A stretch of DNA of 64,000 bases. It comes from Eremomyces bilateralis CBS 781.70. Its lineage: Eukaryota; Ascomycota; Dothideomycetes; Eremomycetales; Eremomycetaceae. Shown piece after piece: positions 31,669 to 42,999 of this stretch (the first letter of the stretch is position 1; each line of letters opens with the position of its first letter). The stretch spans positions 1,462,526-1,526,525 of the forward strand of contig NW_022985067.1 in NCBI RefSeq assembly GCF_010015585.1, given 5' to 3'. The notes beneath the pieces are model-generated. The model worked only from the letters and a program-made list of their open reading frames with translations, was not told the DNA's origin and searched no databases. Position numbers and translations under genes: made by a program.

Positions 31669-33519
31669 CTATGAATGCGCGACGCACACTAGCATCACCG
31701 CGGCAGCGGCCGCCATCCACACCGTGATACTGGACGGTGCGCTTCTCGTGGCCGGCGAATTCGCCCGCTGCGTCCCGCCGCCCGTCACGAACCCATCAGG
31801 CAGCTTAACAGGGCGGGTGCCGAAGCGGGCGTTCAGCGAGACGATGACAGCCTCGCTATCGCGCAGAGAGACGGACAGCGTGCTGTCGGTTCCGACGACG
31901 GCGTCCCGGTTGGGGGTGGAGCCGACGGGAGGGTCGGCGGGGATGAGGGTGCCGTCGACGTCGGAGAAGATGAAGCCGTTCCAGTTGGTGTCGGCGGAGG
32001 ACTGGGTGTCGGCGCCGGCGGCGGTGAGGTAGGAGAGGTAGGCGGGGCGGCCGGGATTGTCGGGGAAGGAGAGCTGAATGTCGATGGAGGGGGGGGACGG
32101 GTCAGAGGCGAGGGCGAGCTTGGAGTTGAGGACGACGATGGCGGTGAGTTGGTTGGCGGAGTAGACGCCGTAGGCGCGGAGGTACTCGCCGTAGCCGGAG
32201 GGGGCGTCGTTGACGGAGACCGGGGCGATTTGCGTGGTGCCGTTGCAGTGCCCGAGGAGCTGGGTGAACGCGGCGAAGGCGTAGTAGGAGGGCCGGACGT
32301 GCGGTTCGGTGGCTTTCTCGGGGTGGGACATGGGCTGCCAGGGGGATGCGAAGGAGTTGTCTGTCATGTGCATCTGGACGGACGCGATGTTGAGGGTGGC
32401 AGAATAGAGGAAGAAGTTTAACGTCCAGATGGTGGCGGCGAACGTGTCCGAGATACCTACCTGGCCGACGGGTCCGACGGAGGCCATCTCACGGAGGTGA
32501 TAGGGGATATCGGGGTGGTCTTTCAAGGTGTCGCCGATCTCTTGGCTCCAATGCTTGAATTGAGTCTCGGTGCTGGTAAATTTGGCCAGATAGTCCATGG
32601 TCAGCTCCATCGGCGACACGCTGATAAAGTAGAAGTAGTCGTGCTGGTTCCACGCGGACACGAAGCCGTCCGTTGAGCCGACCGCGGAGGAGGACTGATT
32701 GGGCTGGAGGATGCCATTTTCGACCAGAACATCGATCAGGAAACTGGTGCCGATGGTGCTCGCAGTTGCGGCCGGTTCGAAGAAGGCCTTGGGGAATCCG
32801 CCTGGTGCGAGAACTTTGTTGTAGACCACATTGGCTCGGTCCAACCACTCCTGGACGTAGTCTGGACCTCCGTAGCTGGGTTTCCGGAAACCGTTCTGAC
32901 CGTACAAATCCGGCTCATTTCCAATCTCAAAACTGACCAGCTTGGTATTCGACAACCCATCCACCGCCGCTTGTGCCATGTCCGTGATCCTTTGCTGCCA
33001 ATCCACGAAATTATACGCCAGATTAAGACCGACAGTGATGGGTGTATCCTCTAGGAACCGCTCAATCGCCTTGAAGTATGCTGGTCCGATGTAATAAAGA
33101 TCCGTGGGAATGTTCCCTTGGCCGGTGGGATTCTTGTTGGTGTCCATCCGGAATTCTTGAAAGTTGGGGTCGTAGAGGAAATAGTCGCCGGTGTTTCCTC
33201 CAAGGCGAAGCCATCCTGGTGCACCGGAATAGTTGGCCAGATTACGCATAAGAGTGAGAGAGAATTCGTTGGGTTGCTCGAATCCAGTAAAGGAGAACAC
33301 ATTCGATGGCTCGATGCCGAAGCCTGTATATGAAGGGGAGACGACATTGGAAATGCCTTTAGCCCCGGATGATCTGGCTGAAGGCGATATCGAAACTGCT
33401 GATGCTACTGTGGAAACACACGATAACAAAGCGACTGAAAGGCCAACGGTCGTCATCCTTGGTCGATGGGAAGCCGTACGAACGGCTCGCCCAGGGCGAG
33501 AGTGAGATAGTAGCTTCAT
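31669..33519 (-). CDS. GPI-anchored GH79-like glycoside hydrolase (beta-glucuronidase family)
   Basis: Single exon. The ATG at 33519 gives 616 residues; a second in-frame ATG at 33456 (MTTVGLSVALLSCVSTVASA) makes the neater signal peptide and may be the real start. The TIM-barrel shows LRLGGNTGDYFLYDP, the acid/base region VSFEIGNEPDLYG (Glu at about 202 of the long form) and the presumed nucleophile in PYHLREMASVG (Glu at about 344). A C-terminal beta-domain follows (AYGVYSANQLTAIVVLNSK). A Ser/Thr-rich end and the hydrophobic tail ITVWMAAAAAVMLVCVA predict a GPI anchor at the cell surface. GH79 enzymes act on glucuronyl residues, for example those of arabinogalactan proteins; exact substrate unknown. 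Confidence 0.9.
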   Translation of the reverse strand: MKLLSHSRPGRAVRTASHRPRMTTVGLSVALLSCVSTVASAVSISPSARSSGAKGISNVVSPSYTGFGIEPSNVFSFTGFEQPNEFSLTLMRNLANYSGAPGWLRLGGNTGDYFLYDPNFQEFRMDTNKNPTGQGNIPTDLYYIGPAYFKAIERFLEDTPITVGLNLAYNFVDWQQRITDMAQAAVDGLSNTKLVSFEIGNEPDLYGQNGFRKPSYGGPDYVQEWLDRANVVYNKVLAPGGFPKAFFEPAATASTIGTSFLIDVLVENGILQPNQSSSAVGSTDGFVSAWNQHDYFYFISVSPMELTMDYLAKFTSTETQFKHWSQEIGDTLKDHPDIPYHLREMASVGPVGQVGISDTFAATIWTLNFFLYSATLNIASVQMHMTDNSFASPWQPMSHPEKATEPHVRPSYYAFAAFTQLLGHCNGTTQIAPVSVNDAPSGYGEYLRAYGVYSANQLTAIVVLNSKLALASDPSPPSIDIQLSFPDNPGRPAYLSYLTAAGADTQSSADTNWNGFIFSDVDGTLIPADPPVGSTPNRDAVVGTDSTLSVSLRDSEAVIVSLNARFGTRPVKLPDGFVTGGGTQRANSPATRSAPSSITVWMAAAAAVMLVCVAHS

Positions 33520-36187
33520 CCTGGAAACCTTGAATCCTTCGAAGTGGAGGAACGCTCGAGCACTCACGGGTTACACAACAAAACGACGGGCAAAGCTCAT
33601 TGCATGCTGGTCAAGCGAGGGGACCAAAGTGAAAGAATAACGATCAAAGGAAAATTAACAAGAAACTGGAAATCACGAGAAGCGACTGAAGCGGTTTTCA
33701 AACCGATTGTGAAAACTGCAGAGTGATGTAGGTAACTTAGCGGATGGCGATGGATGATAGTGGAGCGTGAATGGGTTTGGGGGTGAAAGTTGGCATTCTG
33801 GGCGGCTGGACCACTGCCATCTGGTGAACCAGCCGCATACGGGAATATCGGACCCTCCACGTCCTCCAGGCTCCAGGGAGCAATGGGAACTGTGGAACGG
33901 TGGAAGCCGAGAAGACACCGTGCTGGGTACGTCGCACTTCCAATTCATCGTGGTGAGTGAGTGGACGGCCGAGGAGGTTGGCGGAAACAAGCGGGCCCGA
34001 TATGGGGCGCACTAAGCCAAACTTGAGGCGTTGAGCGCTTGGTGGCGGCCAATGGTGATGCATGCACTTCATTCTGCATTTCTGCAGCCCCGATGCCGAC
34101 GGAATGCCCACGGAACGAGCGACAAATCCAAATCCAGATCTCATTGCGCACAAAATAGAGATGGCAGGTGACGGTGCGCCCGTGATGACGAATTGACGAC
34201 TGTTGCCGCTGCAGCAAGCAATTGGGTTCTGCGATAATTCTCGTCAAGCCGGATTGTTGTTAGTTCCCAAATTCCCAAGCAGCGCTTGTAGAAACGGTTA
34301 ATATGGGACTTTGCTGGAGACAGTGAGTACTTTTTCGTCTGTTCCAGCCGCCGCCCAGCTCAGTCCTATCATAATATGGAACCTCTGCTGTGTATCATTG
34401 CAATTTGGGACTTTGGGAATATATTGGATGTCGTCATATTTCAATCCAAGCCCAATCAATCAAGATTCAAGGAAGCTGGAACATGGATGAGGCTCAAACA
34501 GCGACAAAGTCTCGATGTCTTGCCCACAGCGCTCGGTCAATCCAACAGTCCTTTAGTCAAATCTGTTTTGTTCGATCCAAGAGTTATACGAACGATTGGT
34601 AGGGAACTCTTCATATTATCAGATGGTGAGGTGGTATTTTTGGTGATGATTGCGCCCGTTGCGGAAGTCCGGAGTTTTCGGGGATGGAAATTGGAATGCA
34701 CCTGCCGATTATATTGTGGATGACTCAGCTGAAGAATGTGGCGCAATCTGCCATGAATTCGTCACCTCCCCCCACTTAATTGCACTGCAACTCTAACATT
34801 CTTCATCTCCAGACAACAATAACACCTCCTGACTCTAGTATCCCGAGTAACCCGTGCATTCTTGGCCGGTCCATTATCAACTTAGTAAATGGAATAATTA
34901 CGGAGTACGACTGAACGAGGCGCAGGAGCTCTCCTCATCTCCTGCCCCTGAAACTCCCTCCCATCATTTCCAACTGGAATTCAGGTGAACTGGTGCGGCA
35001 CGTGTTGCTCGGCATGGCAATTCTGATCCCCGCATGCCAGCTCTACCGTCCCAAATCATTTCGCTTCGATTCTCGATGAGGACATCGCTGCTCGGATTCC
35101 CGGCGTGCCGGCCGTCCAAATATCCTCGTGATCATAGGACGACAGGAAACATAAACAAGCGCAGAATCGTGTCCTCGATCGTCTATCCCGCGTCCCTCGT
35201 GTCCTCAGCAGTTCAGGACCGTCCCATTCTCGCAGCTCACATGCTACGTGCATAAGTATGGAAGATTCGAGGAAACACTCCGAACACTTGTGATGGCCGG
35301 AAATCGGATCATGTCGTTCCAGGCGCGAATCCAAGAGACCCTAAGCAGGGAAAATTGTGACTCGTTTTATATTAGCACCGTGGGCAATCTTGACAAGTAA
35401 TGCGCCCCAGGGCAAATAAGTCCTGGCGATATCATGCAGCGAGTCAAGTTGTGGCTAGATCCATCAAAAGGTAGCGGTGCCACACCTGCTGTGGCACACG
35501 AACCTGACAGAATTAACGTCCAGCAGCTTCAAATCGTGATTTCTACTTGGTTCTGTTGATGACATGCTGGCTTTCAGTCGAATTAGGCACTTAGGGTGCC
35601 TTAAGGAACAGACTAACTGTATGATGTGTTATGTATTGAAGGAGACTCTTTCGGGTTCCAATCTCCAAGTCAATAATGCTATGCCCTGGGACAATACCTC
35701 GTCAAGATCATACATACCACAGCTCATAGTCATCTTACTCAAGTGGTTCATTCTCGTTGTATTTCATGTTCTAGTTTGCTCTCAGCAATTCAGTGTTATC
35801 TCCGACCATGACGATTGAAGCCTGTTCAGCGTGCGTTTCGTGAGCCCGTTCAAAATGGTACCGCAGTTAGTAGTGGTACCCGTGACAGGTACTACTTAGG
35901 TTCCTGTTCCGAGATGACTGCAGACTATATTGCCATTCAAGCAGAAGAGGAAGAAGGGAATATCATGGGATCCATTTGATTGATGATGTGAAGTGTTCAC
36001 CACAACATTTTCCCGGAATCGCGAAATGCAGTCATGTGCACTCTACCGTTTGTTTGCTTAAATAGCATCGCACACAGACTTTCTGGCAGCTGAAGTCGTA
36101 CAATAGCGATTACACTTCCTCGTGACTGAGTGGGATCTACTGGTAATTCAGAATCATCCACATCAAGCTCTCTAATCTTCCTCTATC
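33520..36187. other. Intergenic region between divergent genes
   Basis: About 2.7 kb between the GH79-like gene (minus) and a secreted-protein gene (plus). Short frames occur on both strands but none has a domain or coherent coding text. AT-rich blocks lie upstream of 36,188, with a TTAAATAG element near 36,058 that could serve that gene. Confidence 0.5.
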
Positions 36188-37379
36188 ATGGCCCCACCCC
36201 GGCTCCTCGACCTCCTTGTGGTCTTCCTCGCCACGGGGATCCACGCTTACAACGCGGACAGAAACACCGTATACCCTCCCCAATGCCAGGCCTCATCCGC
36301 TAATGGGAATGGAAGCGTTCGCTATCCTAACACCCTCACCGCCACCGCCAACGGTACCGTCGCCATCCTCCCCATGGCCCTTCGCGACATCGAAGCGCGC
36401 TTCAACCTCCCCGTACTGACCCGCGCCATCCACGACCTCCTCCCCGACTTCCCCGCCGACCAATACCCCGCCATCGTGAACATCCAGGAATTATCCTGGT
36501 TCCAGGGCAAGTTCTGGGGCCTCGTCGACGTGAACATCGATGGCTCTGCACTGCGGTTCGAGGACGGAAAGGTGCGTGAAGCGACTACTATTATATCCAC
36601 CTCAAGCCTTGACTAACCACACGCAGCTCATCTCCATTGAGTTCCCCTTCCTGGATCACCTCCACGATGGGCACACCTCCTTCCGCAAGAAATCCGCCCT
36701 CCTCGTCTCCCCCAGCCAGCGCTGGACCCTCCTCGGCCCATGGAACGACGACCTCCGCATCCTCGAGACGGACTTCGACCCCTCGTGTGGCGCCTACGCC
36801 GACATAGACGGGGCCTTCCACGTCGACGCCCCAGCGCAACCCCTCTTCCGCTTCCCGCCACCTGGTTCCCCGATGGTCCGATCCATGTTCGAATCCGTGT
36901 TCCGAGAATCCCTCCCGAGCGAGGCCGTCCCGATCGGATTCCGCCCGTTCGCCGACGACCTGCTGCGGTTCGTCACGAACGTCACGAACCAGCCGGAGTT
37001 CGGGCCCACGGGGGAATGCGACATCTCGAAGCATCTTTACACGACGCCGCTGTCGGCGATGGGGCCCGGGGGGCTGCGGATCATGCGGGGGAATGTGTCA
37101 GCGGGGGCGCAGATGGTGTGCGAGGACAAGGAGCCAGAGTGCGCGCTGGGGGGAGGGGGATTGTTTGACGGGATTGCCTGTGTTGCGGGTAATAAATATG
37201 ATGACAAGACGCCTGATTGCAAGGGCTTGAGGGGGTGGGAGGATGTATATGGGTTGCAGGGAGCGCACCTCTTCGTTGAGTATGCGCCTGTTCCGTGCAA
37301 GGAGTTGCAGGGCTATCCAGAGACTGGGATCTGGGGAGACTCCGACGCTGAAGGGACTGATAATTCAGATGCAGATTAA
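36188..37379 (+). CDS. Secreted cysteine-containing protein, unknown family
   Basis: Two exons (36188-36571, 36627-37379) around a 55-nt intron give 378 residues. Signal peptide MAPPRLLDLLVVFLATGIHA. The mature protein is a globular-looking domain without low complexity (NIQELSWFQGKFWGLVDVNI, SIEFPFLDHLHDGHTSFRKK, ILETDFDPSCGAYADIDGAF). Several C-terminal Cys (GECDISKH, VCEDKEPECALGGGG, IACVAGNKYDDKTPDCKG) suggest disulfides, and the tail is acidic. Potential N-glycosylation sites include NGS, NGT and NVT. I recognise no catalytic motif. The GC-rich, strongly C-ending codons resemble those of its expressed neighbours and support a real gene. Confidence 0.82.
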
Positions 37380-37624
37380 GCATATTGAGCCCCACGCTCG
37401 ATGAGTCGAGGCATATGTCTACGCCTCAGGGTGGATGGGCACGAATTCAAGTGCCTACGATTGGTTGATGTCGGCACTACTCGTCATGCGAGGGCGTGGA
37501 TAAGAATAACGAATAAGAATAAATCCACCGGACATGCATTGAACGCTATGCTGCTGACTACGTGAAACGCATTATATGAACCCTCACACCCACCAAACGC
37601 CAACCCTCTCCATCGACCCCTCTA
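37380..37624. other. Convergent 3' flanks
   Basis: About 245 nt between the stop codons of the secreted-protein gene and the LIM gene; presumably both 3' UTRs. Confidence 0.6.
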
Positions 37625-40600
37625 TCACCGTTTCAATCTCCGCTCCTCACACCCCACGCAAATCGGCTCCGTGCCATCACTCCTCACAAAAAACCGTCCA
37701 TCCGGAAAAGGCGCATTACACTCCTATATCCTCGTTAGCCAGCGACCTCCAGACGAAGACAGGAGTCGTCACATACCATGCAGCAGAAGCAATCGTTATG
37801 CCACTCCGCCCCCAGCGCGTTGATCACCATATCCGTCACCGGGCGCCGACACTTCCGACACTTCGTCGAGTACCGGTTCGTATGGCAGTTGACGCACCAC
37901 GCGTACCCATCTTTCTCCACGAACGGCGTCTTCGCGTCGAACGGCTATTCGAAACCCGTCAGCACACGTCCCCGTCGCGTTGTCGCTTGATTTTGGAGGG
38001 AAAAAAAAGGGGGAACTCACATCGCCGCACTCGGCGCAGAAAAAGTGCCCGACATGCCACTCTGCCCCACACGCCACCACCACCTCCCCCTCAATCGGCG
38101 TCTTGCAACTCTTGCACCGCGGACTGAACTTCTCATGAAAGTCCAAATGGCAATAAAACCGCGTCCCCTCGTCCCCATCGCGAGGATCCAGATCCAGGGC
38201 TTCCCCCCCATCCTCCTTCCCCTCCAAATCGCCGCGCTGATATCGCTCGATCCGCTCCTTCCGCGCTGCGTCCGGCTCAGGGTAGAACGCTACGCATTCG
38301 AGCAGCTCGCCGCAGGCGAAGCACGCGAAGCAGGGCGGGTGGAAGCGCGAGCCGCCGGCGGAGATTACGCGGCCAGAGATGGGAAGAGCACAGGTGGTGC
38401 AGAGGGCGGTGGTGGTGCGGAGGGGGCCGGCGGGAGTGATGTGGGTGGTGCGGGGTTGGGAGGAGCGGTGAGCGGAGGGGTTGGGGAGGGCGCGGGGGGA
38501 GGAGGAGGTGGAGATGGTGGGGGTGGGGTTGGGGGTGTCGTTAATGGCGATGGTGGGGATTGGGGGGTTGGAGATGGAAATGGAGGGGGTGTCGTTTACG
38601 GATATGGAGGGGATGGGAGGGGAGGAGATGGAGATGGAGGGAGTCTCGTTCACGCTGATGGTTGGGATAGGCCGGGTGGAGACTAGTGGTGGAGGAGTCC
38701 GATCCTCACTGATTGTCGGAATAGAGGGAGTGGAACTATTCACGGATATCCGAGGGAGGGGCCGAGGATTGGATGGAGTGCCACTGACAGCATCATCGAC
38801 TGCGATCCTAGGCGCAGTAGAACGAGACGCAGACGATGGGGCAGCCTCCGTCTTGCCGATTTCAGGGAGCGTGTTTGCTCTGGGAGGGCCTTGGAATCTC
38901 GCGGCGACTCCACGAACGGAGCCTTGATTGTTGCTCTGCCTTTCCACAGGACGGGTCCCAGCCGTTGGCAACGACCCTCTCCGTCCTGGGTCAGTGTTCG
39001 AGGACTGGTTTAATCGAGCAGCACGGCCAGTTGTGCCGCTGAGCGATTGTGCCTGATCATGGAAGGATGGCCTCGCATCGGTCGCGGTCTCTTTTTTCCT
39101 CGGAACAGTCGAAGGTTTCTCCTGTTGCACTTCGGGTTTCAGCTCGACGGTCTTCGGCTTCCAATCGTACTTGAAGCTGACAATGGGGCGGTTGGGGTTG
39201 TCGGAAACGAAGGACGGTGTTGGAAGGTTCGTGCTTCGGTCACTGAGTCGTTTTGACGTGGCCGCTCGGATGTCATCAGAGCGTTTTTCTAGCTCTTCCG
39301 GATCGGATGTAGGCTTGGGTTCTGGTGGAGCGTTTGTGATGCTACGTGAGATCGACTCAGAGGGCAAAACAGAAGTAGGGGGGCGTGATGATCTGGCGGT
39401 GGGAACAGGAGTTGAAGACTTGTCAGGGACCGGGGATGTTGTGGATTTTTGGGGCAGTGAATGTGTCGATTGGGTGATGGGAACAGGAGTGGAAGCCTTC
39501 TCAGGGTCTGGGGATGATCTGGTTGTTTGGGGCAGCGGCCGACTATCTTCGCTCTTAAGACCTCTCGCCCGCATGAATGGGTTCCGTCGAATCTGTATCG
39601 GGAGTTTCTTGCCGCTGTCCTCGACTTTCGGTGGCTTGTTTTCTTGCTGCCCGTTTCCCACCGAGTTACCCTTCGACTCATCTCTCATATGGCCGGAAAT
39701 CTTCCGCAACAGCGACGCCCCTTTCGACAGACTGCCGTTCGAATAGGTCCGTTTCTGGAGCCGCCCATGGTTTGGCAAGCTCAGTTCCGGAGCTTTGGCT
39801 GGTCCCCTCGGGGTGGTCTCGTCGCTCCATGATACTCGCTTCTTCCCTTCCTCGGGCGCTGGACGTGGAGGGGATTCGGGGATCTTCAGTGAGGAATCGC
39901 TGGGCACTCGGCTGCTTTGCCCGCTGTTCGTACCGCTGGTCATGCTCACGCTCGTGGCGGAGCTGGAGTCAAACACTTTAGGGTGGCCGGATCGGACGCT
40001 GCTGGCCCAGCTCTGATTGCGGACATGGCTGCCCTTTCGGAGATGTTCTCGATAGTTCCGCTTTTGAGTGGTTCCATACGAATACGGTGCGTTTGGGTTC
40101 GGATTTGGAGTCGGGTTCTGGTGCCTCCAGACCAGTTCACTTGCCTCGTCTTGAGCGTCCGCGTGGATCTTCTCCTCCTCCTTAAGGTCCATATCCTCCA
40201 ACGCAAGGCGAAGCGATCGTGCTTCAAGCTTTTCCATGAGTCGTTGGCCATTTTCGTGGTATGTTATCGCATCAACATCAGATGTTGGCAGGTCGTCGAT
40301 TTCGATGGGCTCAGGGGTGTCTGCTCCAGGTTGTCTTGCCAGCGGTCTTCCGGCATGGAAACTCGCGATGGAACGTGGGCGAGATTTTGATATGGAGTTG
40401 GAGGGTTGGAGAGCGGACTCTGAAGGGAGGTCCACGATTTGGTTGAGGTTGCCAACGATGATTTCGCTTTGTGGGCGAGAGATGCTTGGAGGTCGTGCAG
40501 GGGATCGTGATTGTGACCGGATAGAGCCGAAGTGGGAAGGAGGTGGTCGAGAACCGTTTGGACGGGGAATGGGATTGCTACGGAGTTCGGATAAGTAGAC

Positions 40601-40761
40601 ACCTACAACAATAATTATTCATCAGTATGACGCTGAAGGTATTCACTATGATGCGCCTGTGTATTTCACCAGCGGGATATTCACGTACCAACTTGTTTGG
40701 CAGACATATATGAAGGCCCTGGATGGCCTGGAGGAGGCGATTTGCTCCTGAATGTATTCAT
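37625..40761 (-). CDS. Three-LIM-domain, paxillin-like cytoskeletal protein
   Basis: Four exons (40761-40689, 40602-38021, 37944-37777, 37723-37625) with GT-AG introns of 86, 76 and 53 nt give 973 residues. Exon 1 opens MNTFRSKSPPPGHPGPSYMS and joins to VYLSELRSNPIPRPNGSRPP, an N-terminal block I associate with fungal paxillin-like (Pxl1) proteins. A long disordered Ser/Pro-rich middle includes a tandem IPTISVNDTPSISIS-type repeat. LIM1 (from about residue 759, CTTC...HPPCFACFAC) has an insertion of about 35 residues. LIM2 is CKSC...WHVGHFFCAEC and LIM3 is CRKC...WHNDCFCCMEC...CVGC; LIM3 is complete only after the last two splices. Pxl1-type proteins act at the actomyosin ring and polarised cortex. 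Confidence 0.9.
38520..38780 (-). repeat. Coding repeat in the LIM protein's disordered region
   Basis: A degenerate unit of about 45-50 bp encodes successive PIPTISVNETPSISISS-like segments. Similar nucleotides at each unit show that it arose by local duplication within the disordered linker. Confidence 0.7.
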
Positions 40762-41622
40762 AACGTCCAATGAAATGATATCAAACGGTCATACTCTTAA
40801 GAAACGTTGATTTAAATGATTTAAAAGTGCAACGAGAGGACGATGAGGATGCGATGTGTGCATCTCATTGATTTTATCCATTCTCAAGTGGAGCCATGAT
40901 ATGATAGTCAGGGCGTATTTTGTTTACAGTTGGGCGATTGCCGTAGCAACGTACCACTGTGTGACTCACCGCTCCGAAACGGTGAAAATGATCCTCACGA
41001 AAGCGACCAGAGTGCTATTCTTATGTTATCTCATATTAATAAGGTCTGCAGATGCAATACCTATGCTTCAAATCCGAGGGGAACAAACAGCAAATCCTCG
41101 TGTCTTCAACTTTGTCTGATGGAGCCACAGCATGGATGATGGAGGAGCGCCAGCCAATCGACGCTAATCCTAATAAGGTTAGACAGAGCAATCGACTGAT
41201 TTTGAACGGAATCTTTACATAATTACAGTGATAAGTAATTGTCATCTTCAATTCCTTCAAGGCATATTACTACCTGCTAAGAACAACAGCGTACAATGAC
41301 CCTGATGAAGCATTTAACCATACTTACGGAGTAGTGGTAATGTCATTATGGTTCCGAACTACCCTCTTCATAGTGACGGGATCTCCACTCCTGTAGTAGC
41401 TACGGGCAGTTACTGACTTAACTATTCCGTACTGGCCCGCGCCAACTGCTCCGATCGAGCTTGAGATAAGAGAAAGTGCAGTGGGTTGGTCTCGTATTCA
41501 GTATCTTTATATTGCCGTGTAATCGGCTCTCGACACATCCTGATCTTTTCACGGCTTTTCCAAGTCTCACTTAATATAAGTCTCGCTCACAATTATTTAT
41601 CCCGAACCGCTCTTATTCAACC
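40762..41622. other. Bidirectional promoter region (LIM gene and DHOD-like gene)
   Basis: About 0.86 kb between divergent starts. AT-rich segments are present; just upstream of 41,623 the text CTTAATATAAG at about 41,570 could be a TATA element for the DHOD-like gene. No gene seen. Confidence 0.5.
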
Positions 41623-42732
41623 ATGACTCTCGTTATCGATCCTCCGCTCCTCAACTCCGCTTGTCCGTGGGCGACCACAGAAGCAGACCTTCAAGGACTC
41701 TATGATTGCCCGCATACTGGAGCGATCACCATTCGTACATCACGTCTAGATGGCTTCGCTAATGATCCGAGCATTCATCAATATGCTTTCTTCAACCCCT
41801 CGTCTCAAACCGCCTCTGCGGATCCATCGGCTCCCGCGCCCGGAGCGGATGCCAGTATGAATTCACTCGGATACAGCCCTATCAAGCTAGAGGAATACTT
41901 GGGCTACATTAAGAATATTGCATCGAAATCCAAGCCGCAGACCCAAGGCGGTTCCGCAAACGAAACGGATCCCAAGCTGCAACCGATCATCATCTCGGTC
42001 ACCGGCACTCCTGAGCAGGTTACCGAATGTTATCGCCAAATCACCGCCCTCCAGAAGGAGGTGGAGATTCCGCTCGCCATGGAAATCAACCTCTCGTGCC
42101 CCAATATCCTCAACATGCCCCTTCCCGGGTACTCGAGCGAGTCGCTGTCGACATTCCTCACCGCACTGGCCTACGAGCTGGAGAGGCAGCGTCGCCACCG
42201 AAAACCCGCCGGATCTGCCCGCTCCTCGGGCTCAGCGAGCTCGTTCCAGACGACGGGCGACAATGTTGCGGGGTGGAGACGGGCGGTCCCGATCGGTCTC
42301 AAGATGCCGCCCTACACGTATGCTGGACAATTCGAGCAAATGATCGCGGCATTGGCGATTTCGACGTCGCTTGCGTCACCTTGTCCGATCGCCTTTCTCA
42401 CCGCGACAAATACCCTGGGATCATGCCTCGTCCTCTCGGAGCATCAGGACGGAAAGCCGTTCACGCCGGTATTGAATACAACCTCGCAAGCGGGGATTGG
42501 AGGGATGGCTGGCGCGCCACTCCATCCGCTTGCGCTCGGGAATGTCAAGATGCTGAGAGAGCTACTTGATACAAATCCCGACCTTGCTCATATCATGATC
42601 ATTGGTGTGGGCGGGGTGTCGGATCGAGCAGGGTTCGAACGGATGAGACATGTTGGCGCTGGGGCGGTTGGTCTTGCATCGGCTTTGGGTCGAAAGGGCA
42701 TCACGGTCTTTAAGGAGATCCTGGAAGGGTAA
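41623..42732 (+). CDS. Class 1 dihydroorotate dehydrogenase-like flavoprotein
   Basis: Single exon, 369 residues. The FMN TIM barrel of class 1A DHODs is clear: IDPPLLNSACPWATTEADLQ at the start, the active-site loop EINLSCPNILNMPLPGY with the Cys base at about residue 159, IGLKMPPYT with the FMN-binding Lys at about 227, QAGIGGMAGAPLHPLALGN, and the phosphate site IIGVGGVSDRAGFERM...GAGAVGLASALG. No mitochondrial presequence or membrane segment is present, so it is a soluble cytosolic-type enzyme, distinct from the respiratory-chain class 2 enzyme expected elsewhere in the genome. The conserved Lys of the first strand loop is Arg (ITIRTS, about residue 38). It may oxidise dihydroorotate with fumarate or have drifted to another substrate. 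Confidence 0.88.
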   Translation: MTLVIDPPLLNSACPWATTEADLQGLYDCPHTGAITIRTSRLDGFANDPSIHQYAFFNPSSQTASADPSAPAPGADASMNSLGYSPIKLEEYLGYIKNIASKSKPQTQGGSANETDPKLQPIIISVTGTPEQVTECYRQITALQKEVEIPLAMEINLSCPNILNMPLPGYSSESLSTFLTALAYELERQRRHRKPAGSARSSGSASSFQTTGDNVAGWRRAVPIGLKMPPYTYAGQFEQMIAALAISTSLASPCPIAFLTATNTLGSCLVLSEHQDGKPFTPVLNTTSQAGIGGMAGAPLHPLALGNVKMLRELLDTNPDLAHIMIIGVGGVSDRAGFERMRHVGAGAVGLASALGRKGITVFKEILEG

Positions 42733-42999
42733 ATGTCAAGGCTTCACTGAAAATCATCAACTTGAATCTGGATAATTCCACCATCGAATGTAACGTTCAT
42801 TATTATTGATCCTTCTATATTCCGTCCAGCTTCGCAGATAAGATGAGATGTTGCCGAGCACGTGCAACACCACCATGCCCCACATATTCAACATCGCTGC
42901 CCTGTGATTGGCCCGAAAAGTTTTAGAATATCAGTGAACAGAATCGTGGAAAATTTCCCCAAAACCCTTTACCGCCCTAGATCCAAGCAAATCGCAAAA
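42733..42999. other. Short intergenic region upstream of the Puf6 gene
   Basis: About 270 nt holding the 3' flank of the DHOD-like gene and the promoter and leader of the next gene. Nothing else seen. Confidence 0.5.

Noticed and set aside
36591-37168. Several long frames overlapping the secreted-protein gene in other phases.
   Set aside because: They are phase shadows of a GC-rich exon; Arg/Pro/Gly-rich text without motifs.
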